Notes under the pieces: model-generated
Database searches by the model: none
Told to the model about the DNA's origin: nothing
Seen by the model: only the letters and a program-made list of their open reading frames with translations
Assembly (NCBI GenBank): GCA_037176845.1
Contig: JAYKXP010000176.1
Span: 1-64,000 of the forward strand
Direction: 5' to 3'
Length of the DNA stretch: 64,000 nt
From: Paramarasmius palmivorus
Taxonomy: Eukaryota; Basidiomycota; Agaricomycetes; Agaricales; Marasmiaceae
Shown: in pieces, positions 45,841-58,502 of the stretch
Layout: the number at the start of each line of letters is the position of its first letter
Position numbering within the stretch: position 1 is the first letter of the stretch
Position numbers and translations under genes: made by a program

Positions 45841-46688
45841 TTATAGCCCTTTCTGGGTATGCCAGTTAACGTTCATGATGTATCCTCTTCCAATGTTAAC
45901 TAACAGGTGTTGATGTATGGCAGGTGCCTCTACAGGTGCCATCTGCTCGTACGAATCATTGCGATACCAATAGAAGAGAAAGTGCGGCAACTTACTAATT
46001 TGAGTAGTGTATCGTACTCTTGGAAGCATTTATGTCTGTTTGCCACAAAGAGAAAGTCCATAAGGAACGGGCAATACCGCTGGAGCTCCCTAGCAGCTGT
46101 TTTTATGCGTTCTGTCTCCTTCGTAGAGCTAGAGATACATCAGTTGACAGTACACGATTCAAACATGTACAACACTCACAGGTTTTCTTCGATAGCAACG
46201 TGTGGCTCAAAGTTGTTGGTACTGGCTTGCCAAACTCCTACAACGTATGTAATAGACATCCATGGGTCGATCCCCCTAACCATGAGTTGTGATGCACGGA
46301 TGAGGTGGTCGGTAGCGTTTATCAAACCATCGACTTCGTCGCTAGAGATTCCCTGAGTACGGGGTAATAGAAGAACAAGGTACTGAACTCACGACTTATC
46401 CCCTTTGCGCCGAGCCTTTGCGACGACCTGTTTCAATACCACCTCGATAGCCTTCCGACGCTTACCACCCTTCTTGCTCGGTTTATCAACGTTGACGTCT
46501 TCTTCTTCCATTATCTCTGTCTCTCTATCATCTTCATCACTGCTTTCCTTATTCGACGCGTCTGACGTTGGGTCTATGCGTTGTCGTTTGGCCTTCGATG
46601 ATTGAACTGGAGACTTGGTTCGTTTGCTTGTGGAAACGCGTGTAACTGTATGTGTAGAAGATTTAGCAACCGTTTGCTTCGAAGACAT
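45841..46688 (-). CDS. Small basic/acidic protein of unknown function (~217 aa)
   Basis: Exons 46393-46688, 46180-46341, 45996-46089 and probably 45841-45942. The acceptors at 46342 and 46090 were chosen because nearer AGs would break the frame. The head is Lys/Ser/Thr-rich with an acidic run (SSDEDDRETEIMEEED) and a KKGGKRRKA patch like a nuclear localisation signal. The second half, DEVDGLINATDHLIRASQLM...WMSITYVVGVW...CPFLMDFLFVANRHKCFQEYDTLLKL, looks helical. It is loosely like helical cargo proteins of KDZ neighbourhoods, without a named family. The last exon is uncertain. Confidence 0.5.
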
Positions 46689-46998
46689 GGGGAAAGGATG
46701 GTGGTGGTAGGAAAGCAAGAGGGAAAGCGTTACTCACCGTGACAGCGCGTCTTTTGGGGCTCCCAAAGTTGCCCTAGTCAGAACACGTGCCTGTTATCAA
46801 TAGAAGCATCGACGGACGTGGAACGTGTGCTTACCTATTTGGGTAGATTAAACGCCTTGGGCGCTACTCTTATCTCTGGTCCCAAAGGCCAGACACCCAC
46901 AAGGGGTGGATACGAAGAACGAGGTCATATTCGTGTCAAGAAATACAGCTTGCAAGAAATACACGATGTAAGACTACAGTAATGATAGCGATACATGA
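46689..46998. other. Short intergenic region
   Basis: Between the 5' end of the small protein gene and the 3' end of the SPT5-like gene (both minus strand). Nothing recognised. Confidence 0.4.
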
Positions 46999-49900
46999 TT
47001 ATCTACGACGAGCATTGAATTGTTTCTGTAAGGTCTCTCTAATATCGTTCGTGACGTGAAGAACGCAGGCGTCCGACGGTAAAAACTTTAGCTTGGAATG
47101 AAAATCTATAACCCTCTCTGACATCAAGATCGCATATCCGTAAAGGAACAACTCGTCACCGTCTTTCGCAGAGGCGTGTCGATATGCTACAGTGTTGGCG
47201 TGTTCGCCACAAAAGATGAAGATCGGATCACGAGTGTTGGCGACAGGGTGCACAGGTTCTACCTGAACGTCGGGGGGAATCTCGTGCTGTTTTTTGTAGT
47301 AATCCACCACAGCATTCCTAGAGCTGTTATCGTGGGCTGTGACAACACAAACATTATCGACCTTGCCGGAAAACTTTCGAGTGCCAATCGTTCCATTGAT
47401 CCGCGCCTTGAACCAGAGATCCTTGTTGTTCTCGGAGTTGTAGAGCCAAGCCTGGCTTGGATGTCGTATCAGCAGCTTCCAGAGAGGAGTTGGTTGAACC
47501 ATCGCTATAGACTCCACAGTTGGCTCCTCATCATCGAACCTATGAGAAGGGTCCCATGCAGGACAGTACTCCTCTGAGGATTCACGAACACCACGACGAA
47601 TACGAACTGGAGGAGTTGTAGAGCGTACAGGGGCGATGTGATAGGTGTTCGGATGCCAATAGCCATTACGCTTCGGCATGAACACCTTGTTCATCGGCCT
47701 TTCGACGAGATGGAGTGGGAGCTGCCAGCTGTAAGCTCTATTAATAACTGATAGATAATATAGGAAAGAAAAACTTACAATTCATCGACGATATCATCAT
47801 AGTCCATCTTTGAATGCTGGCTCAGTCTACCCACGACCTGAGACTCTACGGTGACAGCCAACCCGCTATTTGTCGGCTGGTTGATGTGAACATCGTAGAC
47901 GGTAGCGATATGTCCCTTGTCTTGACATTTCTTGCCAGAGATGAGCACGCGATGACCTTTCCAAGGAATCATTCCTGTGTGCGCCTTTTTCAACCTCTCC
48001 GTCGCCTCCCAGTGTTCTAGAACGAACACCTGCTGAGGAATACGACGTAAAGCAAGGTTCTGGTTCCAGTCCTCGCGAAAACGATCCCACTGCTTGTCAT
48101 CAGTCACTTGATGAGGACCAATGACAGCAGCTTCCATCCAAGGTGTACTGTGGTATGCCTCAGGCTCGCGACGTAAGGTGTATCCGCGAGCGTGTTGTTG
48201 TCGATTGGCCAGACGGAAAGAGTTGGTATGACCGGAAAAGTCGTAGTTGAGCTCTACACGGCTATCCTTAACGGTAACGCGATCTTCGGAGAGGCTGACG
48301 ACGAAGCCTTCAACACCAGATATGTGACGTACACAGTCACCAACAAACCAAAGCTTCTGGAGCTTCCACCCAAAGCTCTGCTCCCCGACACGGATAGTCG
48401 CATGCGTACTCAGAAAATCAATGTTGTTTCCTGGACCTTCGTCGGGTATAGGATCGTGATAGTCGACGACAGGCCCAGAGCTGGAATGGGAGACAACTAG
48501 ACCTTCCTGTCCGTTTGGCGCACGAACAAGATCACCAAGGTCGAAACGCCAGTCGTCTATGGCAGGGAAGTTGGCGGAAATGGCAGAGTGCGTACAATCG
48601 AAAAGAATCCTGCCTTCTCGAGCGTTTGGCAGACGTCCTAACGGTTTGATCATCGAAATATCAACTATCTCGACCCTCATCCCATGCTCAAAGTGACCTG
48701 CAGGGTAGGATGGGAAGGGAGACGGAGTTTTAGGGATCCTTGGATACAGTGTGTGATCCCAGGCGTATTTTACACCATCCTGGTGCCAAGACGACTGAGA
48801 TTCGAAGACGAGACTCTGAACCAAAGGTACATGGTCCTTTGGGCATCGAGTTTTCAACGTTTCGTCGTATCTAGTAGCTGGAACTCGAGGAATGAAAATA
48901 ATGGTGACGGCGCGGTCGTCGATGTCGAGGATCAGAGCCGGATCGTCATAGTACAGCGGTAACCCAGGCTCTGGCTCGGCTGGTTCAAAGCTCTGAGCAC
49001 GAGTGGGTTTCCTGGGGGTTTTAGGCTTCTTCTTATTCGGCTTTTCCGTGGGACCCAGCCTGACCCATTGGTAGGATTTGAAGTACGGAAAATTGGGGTT
49101 TTTACGAGCTCCAACGAGTGATTCAGTAACGCTGGATATGCCGGACAGTGTGCGCGCAATATCCACTGGGTCAGTAATGAGTACCATGTCGACTCCTTGG
49201 GTATTGGTTCCTCGCTTTCGTCGTAAGAAGGCGCAACCGTGAATAGCTGCTGCAGCCTTGGCAGCATCACGGGTATGCACCAAGACGTACCCACAGCCGC
49301 GAGATACGGTTTGGAAGGATAGGAAAGTGGTGTCTTCAGGATGTTTCTTGCAGTAGCGTTCGAGGAACGATGTAACGTATTCCTCTTTGTACCGCTAGCA
49401 CACCGTTAGATAGACATTATTGCGCTGAAAGAAAGACCAAATACCTTGCACTTGACAATCCAGACTTCTCTGGCCTGATATTTGGCATAGTCGTCTTCCG
49501 GTTCATCGGCAGTAGTACCTCTTACGTTCCTCTTATCCACCTCAGCCATACAACCCATTTCTATGTCTTGATCGTCTTCGGAAAAGAGGGAATCGTGTTC
49601 CGAGTGAACGTCTTCATCGTCTCCGGAAAATAGTGAGTCGTGGTCTGAGTTGTTGTGTTGGTTATCCAGGGCGACGTCTAGGGCGTGATAATTCAACGTT
49701 TGGCCTTCGTCATCATCACCGTCGTTAATGAAGCCTTCATCTATGATTTGACGCGTTAGATGGTTGAGACTGACAGAGTAGAAGTGTACATACCTCCTTC
49801 ATCTTCCTCACTCTCATATCCTCCCCTATCCACAGCCACCCGCCTTTGTAGGACCTTTACAAAGGACATGGTTAAGCTATCCATGGTACCTTTACAAAGG

Positions 49901-52900
49901 ACACCGTTAAGTGCTTGGAAGATCTGTAGGCTATATTTTCCAGGATACGGCAGCTATAATCTCGAGGTTTTTGTCCAAAAAAGGCAAGAGCTTTGGGAGA
50001 AAGAAAGAGGCCGCTTTTTGGGTTCCAAAATAGGCAAGAGAGGGATTCCCAGGGTCTGGGTAACCCTAACAGGGTGTTCTAGGGCGCTTTTGGGCGCTTT
50101 TTTAGCGCTTTTTTCACAGGAAATATATTCCCACACTGCTGGCCACATCTGGGATGGTTCCCTGCTCCGCTTTTTGCTTCCCAAAATGGAAGGTGGTCTT
50201 CCCAGGGGCTGGGAAACCACTACTGGCCGCTTTTTGGGCGCTTTTGGGCGCTTTTTTGAGCGCTTTTTTAACAGGAAAGATATTCCCACACCTCCTGACA
50301 TCATCTGACATGCCTCCTGATGCCTCCCTGCTCCGCTTTTTGCTTCCCAAAATGGAAGGTGCCCTTACCTCATTTTTTTCCACCTAAAATCAATGTATTG
50401 GGGGGCTATTGGGGCATGCTGGGGGACTATAAAAATCGCATTTTTGAGAGAATGTGTTCTAATATGTCCTAGAAGTATGCCCCTGCAATTGGAGAGCAGG
50501 GGAATGCAAAAAAAGCGGTCCAAATATGGTAATTCAGGAAAATGGCCTATTGGATCTTGGGCTACAGGCCAGATATTGACATGAGGTAAGTTGGAGGACC
50601 TAGATACATTAAATACAAGCCTGGGCATACCAAATAGTACATAGATTAGTGGGATAATGGTGCTTAAATATCAAAAATACTGAAAATCTCCGAAATTGGG
50701 GGAATAAAATTACAGGATGGGATGTAATGCAGCTAGGGCTTAGATATTGTGAATCAGAGATGATATATATGTCCCCTTGCTTCGTTTACAATCCTGGAGG
50801 GCTAGCTATTTTTCCAGATTTACTACACTCAAATTCGCTTTTTTTAGACATTGGTAATACTGTATTACAGGGAATGATTGGAATAGGCTAATACTTGTTC
50901 ATAACCCACTCTAGGGTGTACAGATGATGACTACATACTTGCCCAAGCACTCCTGTATGTGCAAGACCATGTTCAATCCAATGTATTGTACATGTATGTA
51001 ATACACCCAGGAACTCATGAATAGCACCTCAGGGAAGCATACCAGCACCAAGGGGAGTTCAGAATCGAGTTCAGGCACCCAAAATACACTTTCCTACTAT
51101 GAAAGGACATTTTTTGAATACATCTGTATGTTGCTATATAAAAAATACATAAAAAATCGCATTTTTAGGGGTTTTTCTGTACTGGAGCATGGGGATTGCT
51201 CCTAAAATCACCAAAAGTGAATGAGAGACCTTTCACTATGCATAGAACAGGAATATCAATTGCCTCCATGGATCCCATGACAGGAACTCATATGCCAGAT
51301 GCATCAATTCCTGCACAATTACAGAAAACATGTACTATGGATGTAGTATTGCAAGGAGTGATCTGGGGGCTTGGGGGACCTCAAAATCGATCTCAGGATG
51401 AAAAATCAGTTAAGAATACATCCAGGTTTGAAGGAAATCCAATCACTGTAGCATGAGATATGTATCTGACAAGTTTTATGCATCAAGTTAACATACATTG
51501 CATATACACTTAAGCATTCAACTAAATGTACATGTATTGGAGTCAAATGTGAATGGATTTCCTTGACCCCAGACTCATTTTCTATCTTCTAGAGTGCTCT
51601 GAATTCGATTCTGATGTTTCCCAGAGTCCCCCCACCAATCCTTGAAGCCCTCTGATAATGCAGTGGGAGGGGGGGAGGGTTTTTGAGAATTGATGCATCT
51701 GGCATATGAGTTCCTGTCATGGGATCCATGGAGGCAATTGATATTCCTGTTCTATGCATAGTGAAAGGTCTCTCATTCACTTTTGGTGATTTTAGGAGCA
51801 ATCCCCATGCTCCAGTACAGAAAAACCCCTAAAAATGCGATTTTTTATGTATTTTTTATATAGCAACATACAGATGTATTCAAAAAATGTCCTTTCATAG
51901 TAGGAAAGTGTATTTTGGGTGCCTGAACTCGATTCTGAACTCCCCTTGGTGCTGGGATGCTTCCCTGAGGTGCTATTCATGAGTTCCTGGGTGTATTACA
52001 TACATGTACAATACATTGGATTGAACATGGTCTTGCACATACAGGAGTGCTTGGGCAAGTATGTAGTCATCATCTGTACACCCTAGAGTGGGTTATGAAC
52101 AAGTATTAGCCTATTCCAATCATTCCCTGTAATACAGTATTACCAATGTCTAAAAAAAGCGAATTTGAGTGTAGTAAATCTGGAAAAATAGCTAGCCCTC
52201 CAGGATTGTAAACGAAGCAAGGGGACATATATATCATCTCTGATTCACACTATCTAAGCCCTAGCTGCATTACATCCCATCCTGTAATTTTATTCCCCCA
52301 ATTTCGGAGTTTTTCAGTATTTTTGATATTTAAGCACCATTATCCCACTAATCTATGTACTATTTGGTATGCCCAGGCTTGTATTTAATGTATCTAGGTC
52401 CTCCAACTTACCTCATGTCAATATCTGGCCTGTAGCCCAAGATCCAATAGGCCATTTTCCTGAATTACCATATTTGGACCGCTTTTTTTGCATTCCCCTG
52501 CTCTCCAATTGCAGGGGCATACTTCTAGGACATATTAGAACACATTCTCTCAAAAATGCGATTTTTATAGTCCCCCAGCATGCCCCAATAGCCCCCCAAT
52601 ACATTGATTTTAGGTGGAAAAAAATGAGGTAAGGGCACCTTCCATTTTGGGAAGCAAAAAGCGGAGCAGGGAGGCATCAGGAGGCATGTCAGATGATGTC
52701 AGGAGGTGTGGGAATATCTTTCCTGTTAAAAAAGCGCTCAAAAAAGCGCCCAAAAGCGCCCAAAAAGCGGCCAGTAGTGGTTTCCCAGCCCCTGGGAAGA
52801 CCACCTTCCATTTTGGGAAGCAAAAAGCGGAGCAGGGAACCATCCCAGATGTGGCCAGCAGTGTGGGAATATATTTCCTGTGAAAAAAGCGCTAAAAAAG

Positions 52901-53224
52901 CGCCCAAAAGCGCCCTAGAACACCCTGTTAGGGTTACCCAGACCCTGGGAATCCCTCTCTTGCCTATTTTGGAACCCAAAAAGCGGCCTCTTTCTTTCTC
53001 CCAAAGCTCTTGCCTTTTTTGGACAAAAACCTCGAGATTATAGCTGCCGTATCCTGGAAAATATAGCCTACAGATCTTCCAAGCACTTAACGGTGTCCTT
53101 TGAAAAGGACTCTTGGATATGCTAACCATGTCCTTTACAAAGGTCCTACAGAGTCGGCTGCCACAGCAGCCTCCAAATCTAGCAGTTGACAAACGTCCAA
53201 TAGCGACGACGACGCCAAATCCAT
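46999..53224 (-). CDS. SPT5-like elongation-factor paralogue, first exon split by a foldback element (922 aa when joined)
   Basis: Exons 53151-53224 plus 49794-49846 (one exon cut by the 3.3-kb element), 49445-49740, 47779-49394 and 46999-47728. Omitting the element gives a continuous first exon. The order is that of Spt5: an acidic head (about residues 25-110), then an NGN-type domain from about 142 (EEYVTSFLERYCKKHP, GCGYVLVHTRDAAKAAAAIHG). After that come LVGARKNPNFPYFKSYQWVRL and several KOW-like beta segments (for example WFVGDCVRHISGVEGFVVSL and WKGHRVLISGKKCQDKGH). The C-terminus lacks the long CTR repeats of true Spt5. Spt5 binds RNA polymerase II and aids elongation. Diverged extra copies occur in agaricomycete genomes, and this one lies inside a transposon. 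With the foldback in place, normal expression is doubtful unless it is spliced out or a downstream start is used. The Met at 53222-53224 is the first suitable start. Confidence 0.7.
49847..53150. mobile_element. 3.3-kb foldback element (two ~1.46-kb inverted arms)
   Basis: The sequence from 49847 reads almost identically backwards from 53150. The arms run to about 51309 and from about 51684, with a unique centre of about 375 bp. They start TGTAGGACCTTTACAAAGGACATGG and end in its complement; only scattered mismatches and small indels were seen. No transposase or other protein is encoded. The open frames in the arms occur as mirror pairs and are not protein-like. Flanks CCGCCTT and GAGTC join without any target duplication to restore the SPT5-like exon. 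It is a non-autonomous element that depends on another transposase, or a recent inverted duplication. Confidence 0.85.
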
Positions 53225-53869
53225 AACGACGACGAGACCACAGTGTCCTGGAACGGTGCGTCAGCATTGACCTTAGGAATTTTTTTTAAATCTGAGACAT
53301 TATATTGGTATGTACGATTTTTGGGGGTTTTTTCTCTCATTATTCGTTGTAATATACATTGATTATCTATTCTACACGAAAAGGGAGTGAAAAGGGAGGA
53401 AACTTACGCTAGGAACGATGAGCAAGAGCCCCCGTCGTCGTTGATGGTGGTGGTAACAAGCAAGAAGTGAAAACTTGTTGCCAAAGCGCGCGCGGCAGGC
53501 TTGTGCTTGCAAATCTTGTGTTTGTACAAGCACGTGCTTCAACAAACACAAGATTTGCAAGCACAAGCCTGCCGCGCGCCGAGGACTTAGAAGTTTTCAC
53601 TTCTTGCTTGTTACCACCACCATCAAAGAGCTGTAAGTCCCTTTCCTCCCCTTAGTACGATACTAGTAGCGTAGATATACCAATAAAAGATGCATAAAAC
53701 ATTTATGATATTCAACCAATAAACTCCAGAGCCTTGTAAGGCTCTGTATCTTCTTTTTTTCATCCCTAAAATTAAAAAAAGGCTATGGACACTATGCTTA
53801 CGGTCCAACAGTTATCCAGGCTGCCAAACGCAGCATCCATTCATTCATTCACGTTCGTTACGCTGTACA
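53225..53869. other. Region between SPT5-like and Plavaka genes
   Basis: Divergent promoter region of about 640 bp containing the large hairpin at 53444-53620. No gene. Confidence 0.5.
53444..53620. repeat. Long near-perfect palindrome (hairpin)
   Basis: Inner arms of 38 bases at 53488-53525 and 53542-53579 are perfectly complementary. They begin GCGCGCGGCAGGCTTGTGC and are separated by a 16-base loop that itself contains AAGCACGTGCTT. Outer arms of about 30 bases (GTGGTAACAAGCAAGAAGTG and its complement) lie on both sides with an unequal gap. It could be a tiny foldback/MITE or a cruciform. It sits in the shared upstream region of two genes. Confidence 0.85.
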
Positions 53870-56800
53870 ATGGCCAAGAAACGCAAGAACACGACTCAAC
53901 CGGACGTTCAATGTCCGTACTGTGACCGGACATTCAAGCTGGGGAAATCTATCAACACTCATATCCGACAATGCAAATCGAATCCCATGCGATTAGTACA
54001 GCCGGCACCATTGGAGGAGATAGAGGACATTGAGATGGAGATTGGGATGGAGATGGAGATGGGGGAGGAAGAGATTAACGTCGATAATTATATTGAGGTT
54101 AGTCTTTCGTTCACGTCGTTTAGCCCATTACTGACAGATGAATCTCAGGAGGCAGACCATCCTGGGCCCATAGAGCTTGAAGCCGTGGCCAGGAGAGCGT
54201 CTATACGTACCTCAAGGCTTCCAGCTCGTTACCGCGAGTTCAATCTTTCAGCCGGATTTTCATTTCTGGAAACCTACGAATCACCAGAACCCGTAGAAGA
54301 GGAAGAACGGCAATATACCCCACATTATTCCCCATCCCCACAACAATCTCAATCCACCCAGATGTCACAGCAGTCCGAGCCGAGCGATGAAGGCCACCCC
54401 AACCAGAACTTGTTCTATGCCTCCAATCCAAACCGATTTGGCGTCTTCCGAGTCCACCGTTTCAACCTTCCATCCCGTGAACCAGAGTTTGGTATCGACG
54501 ACTTGGCCGATTCACGCAATTTCGACGTACAACCGACGTTTGAACGATCCCCAGAAGCTATATATGGCGTAACGCGTTCACAAGACGATCCGCCTTCTTC
54601 ACCATCCCCAGAAAGCCCCAGCTCTTCCGAGTCCGAGTCTGATCATGATTCCTTGGACGAAGAGCCAGGTCCTGTCGCTCCATTCGAAAATAGCACCATC
54701 TTTCACTTGATGAGCTGGTGCCTAGGTGTCTGTCGCGTTGCCAAGGGTGCTGGCGCAAAGATAATGGACCAGCTTGTCCACAATGTCATCCTTGCGCCAG
54801 ATTTCAACCCTGCTCATCTCACCGGATTCCGTTTTCAAGAACAGGAACGTCTCCTGGATGCTTACCGCTCCGGAGTGCCTGTTATTCCGGACAATGACCC
54901 GTCGACTTTAGGCTCGCCATCCTCTACGCCCTCTGAGCCGGCCAGAGATTCGACTACTGCCATACCATTCGTAGCTAGTGATGGCTGGTGCGTTGGTCAT
55001 GTCGATGTACCGGTCCCTTGTGCTGGTTACAAGATCAAGGAATCAGAAGCCCCCAAGTTTACAATCGACAATATCTACTATCGTAAACCTCTCGAAGTCA
55101 TCAGAGGAGAGTTTGCCGATACAGGCTTCTTCTCGATGCACCTCAAGCCATTCAAAGAGTTTTATCGACCTCACCCTGACGCACCAGTCGAACGTGTGTA
55201 CGGTGAGGTCTACACTTCGGATCGCATGCTAGAGATGGAGATGGATGTCATGAACCGTGTCCCCAAGGATAACGAGCATGAAGTCATCATAGCCGCTCTC
55301 ATGAACGGCTCCGACTCGACTCTGTTGACCCAGTTTGGAACGGCATCGCTATGGCCTGGATATTCTACCCTAGGGAATCTATCACAGTTCATACGTCTCC
55401 AGCCGTCAATGTATGCGATGAACGCAATTCTATTCGTTCCCTCTGTAAGTGTGGAGACTGTATTAGATTGACTGTCCAGCTGATCCCTTTCTAGCTTCCA
55501 GACTCGTTCAAAGGATGGTTCCGCGAGCATTTCGATAACAAGGTTCCCGCAGACAGCATCCTGCGACACTGCAAACGAGATCTGATCATGCTTATTTGGG
55601 GACTGATCTTCCTGTCACCTGAATTCGTTCATGCGTATTTGCATGGATACTTGCTAGAGTGCGCTGATGGTATCATCCGCCTCATTTTCCCTTGTCTCTT
55701 TACGCATACGGCGGACTATGTAGAAAAGTACGTCTATACCACTGGTACTTTCTACTCCGCTAACGCAATTTTTACAGGGTCATCTTGGCCAGCATCAAGT
55801 TTCTCGCCGCCTGCCCTTGCCCCGTGTGTCTTGTCAAGAAGTCACAGATTTCGGAGCTCGGTACCAAAACGGACATGCGTCGACGAGAGACCAAGCGACG
55901 TGTAGACACTCAGTACCGTAGGGATGAGGTTGAGAGGGTGCGAGAGCTCATCTACAAGAAGGGCTACGCAGTGGAGAACAAAGACATTAACGCGCAGCTC
56001 GCAGAATGGTCTGGCGTACCTACAAGGGTATATCCTTTCTTTTATTCCTATGATGCCCGCTAATACGTTTCATAGAATCCTTTTTCGACTCTTATGAGTC
56101 AAGCGAACGATGATTTCCACAATCTCTTTTGTGGCGACCTCATGCATGAGGTAACCGGCCGCTGGGAGGATGTATTTCGACATCTCTGCCGCTGCCTGTA
56201 CGCTATAAAGAAGGAGAAAATTCAAGTAATGAACGAGCGGTAAGTGTCATTTGGCTCCAATGAATTATATGCTAACCAAGGACTAGTTATCGGGAGGTGT
56301 CTACATTTGGGAACGGAACGATACGTAGGTTTCGAAACGACGTATCTGCCCTCAAAAAATTCGCTTGTCGTGACTATGAGGACCTCTTACAGGTAGGCGA
56401 CTCTCCGTTTAACAGGAACTCATACTTATAACTTAGTAGTGTTCAATGCCGTGCTTTGAAGGCCTTTTCGAGCAGAAGATGGATGCCATAGTCCAGGACC
56501 TTCTGTTCGACTTTGCAACATGGTATAGCTATGCCCACCTGCGTGTACAGACGGACTCTACCCTTGCAACCTTCGAGAAAGTTACAGGGTACCTGGGCAA
56601 GTCACTACGTGCCTTTGCGAAGGCCACCAAGGACATAGATACCTTGGAGTTGCCATCTGAAGCACGGAAGCGTCGTCGCAATGCCAAGGAGAATGGAGGA
56701 GATGGCGATTCTGGCCGACGGCGAAAGGAGTTCAACCTGTCAACGTTCAAGATGCACGCGTTGGGTCATCAAATTGCGAACACTAGGTATTATGGTGTTC

Positions 56801-58181
56801 CCTGCGGCAACGACTCTAAACCTGTAAGTAAAATCTCAGTATTCGAGGACGATTTATTGATTTTACCTCTAGTTCGAACGTGAACACGTCCGAATGAAGG
56901 CGTTGTATCCCAACACAAACAAGAAGAACTTTGTGTCACAGATAGCAAGACAAGGTCGTAATCAGCGACTCATGCACAAGCTTTCTGTGCAACACAAGTT
57001 CAAGACGACTCGACGTAAGAAGAAGGATCGATACATGATCCCTGACGTGGAGCCCTTGCCAAAATCAGACGCCAATAACCGCTACCAGATTGGCAGTACG
57101 GAGCGCTGTTTCCTGCGACTCAACAATTGGCTCGACGACTACAATAAAGATCCTTCAACCGTGGTATGTCTAACTCGTCTCTTTTACTTCGTATATTGAC
57201 GAATTTATCCCAGGATTTTGAGTGGAAACTACGTACACATCTCCTCGAGCGGTTAATCACCCCAGAGCAACGAACAGACCTCAAGGACAGCGATATACCC
57301 AAGTTACTCATCAGACAAGGACGAGTCTTTACCCACAAGCGCATGCGATTCAACTACACCGCGTACGACATGTGCAAGGCTCAAGATTTGATCAACGTCC
57401 GACGCCATCCAGATGTTATCATCTTGGCCGATGAACGCAGTGCACAAGAGCAAGGGCACCCTTATCTTTACAGGCGTGTCATTGGAATCTTTCATGCTCA
57501 CGTCATGAACAACACACGTTTCTCCAAAGGTCTGAACGAGCAGAGGATGGACGTATTGTGGGTTCGATGGTATCAATATGATAAGCATCACAAATGGGGC
57601 TGGGAAAGGAAGCGTCTTCCGCGATTATTCTTTCCACCTGCAACAGATCCTGACTCGTTTGGCTTTGTGGATCCTCAGGATGTCATACGAGGAGCCCATC
57701 TCATTCCCGTGTTCAGTTCAGAGGTTACGGATAGCTCACTGCCTGAGGATTCAGTAGCGCACGTGTTTGAAGAGTTTCATGAAGATAGGTTCGTAGTCGA
57801 GGAAGAAGATTGGGGATCATACAATGTCAATATGTGAGTATCCTGACCCTTGTACGATACTAAACTGACACTCTTGCTAGATTTGTTGATCGCGACATGT
57901 TCATGCGATATCGCGGCGGCGGTATAGGCCACCCTACAAGAGATGCAACACGCAGGTTAGAGGACGATGCTCGCCATGGTGACCAGCCTATACCGACGTA
58001 TGACCCATCAACAGGTGAAATGTTGGATGATGTGGAAGAGGCGGGAGATGCGGGAGATCAGCCGGATATTGACGTGGATGATGATAATGAGTCGGTGCGA
58101 TCTGGCGTATCACTCCGTAGTCTGGATGGTGTACCCGAGGATTACGATGATACAGATGTAGAATCAGACGACGAGGTGTAA
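53870..58181 (+). CDS. Plavaka transposase with N-terminal zinc finger (1290 aa)
   Basis: Ten exons in phase: 53870-54097, 54149-55444, 55495-55727, 55778-56027, 56076-56239, 56287-56392, 56440-56823, 56873-57163, 57214-57833 and 57881-58181. Residues 15-35 form a zinc finger (CPYC ... THIRQC). After a disordered acidic/Ser-rich part, the Plavaka core starts near residue 350. It has HLKPFKEFYRPHPDAP, VYGEVYTSDRMLEMEMD, LMNGSDSTLLTQFGTASLWP, KRDLIMLIWGLIFLSPEF, CPVCLVKKSQIS, FCGDLMHEVTGRWEDVFRHL and FNLSTFKMHALGHQIANTRY. The 3' part contains RFNYTAYDMCKAQD and an acidic tail. Plavaka is a DNA-transposase family of basidiomycetes. No break was seen. It is the gene nearest the right end of the 30-kb element and thus the best candidate for mobilising it. 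Confidence 0.88.
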
Positions 58182-58502
58182 TTAATAGTCCGTCTTGAAT
58201 GCATGTATAGTCTTCTTTAAAACAAGGTCTGATTTACTGTCATTTACTGTCATTTACATTGCCCGAAATCATTTGCTCTCATTTATTTGCCATTTACTTT
58301 CATTTACCGTCATTTACATTGCCCGAAATCATTTTCTCTCATTTATATGTCATTTACTTTCATTTACTTTCATTTAAATTGCCCGAAATCATTTTCTCTC
58401 ATTTATTTGCCATTTATTTCTCATTTACTTTCATTTAAATACTTTGAAATCATTTCACGCAATTTATACGACTAAAAAACACTGAAATCTATTTATTTCA
58501 AG
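58182..58502. repeat. Right subterminal CATTTAC repeats
   Basis: From 58230 to 58470 there are three to four tandem units of about 60 bp: TTGCCCGAAATCATTTNCTC followed by CATTTAT and CATTTACTT words. They resemble the AT-rich words at the left end and should be binding sites or ends of the 30-kb element. Confidence 0.75.

Noticed and set aside
49760..53267. Several open frames in the foldback arms (up to ~190 codons)
   Set aside because: They occur as mirror pairs because the arms are identical and show no protein-like composition or motif.
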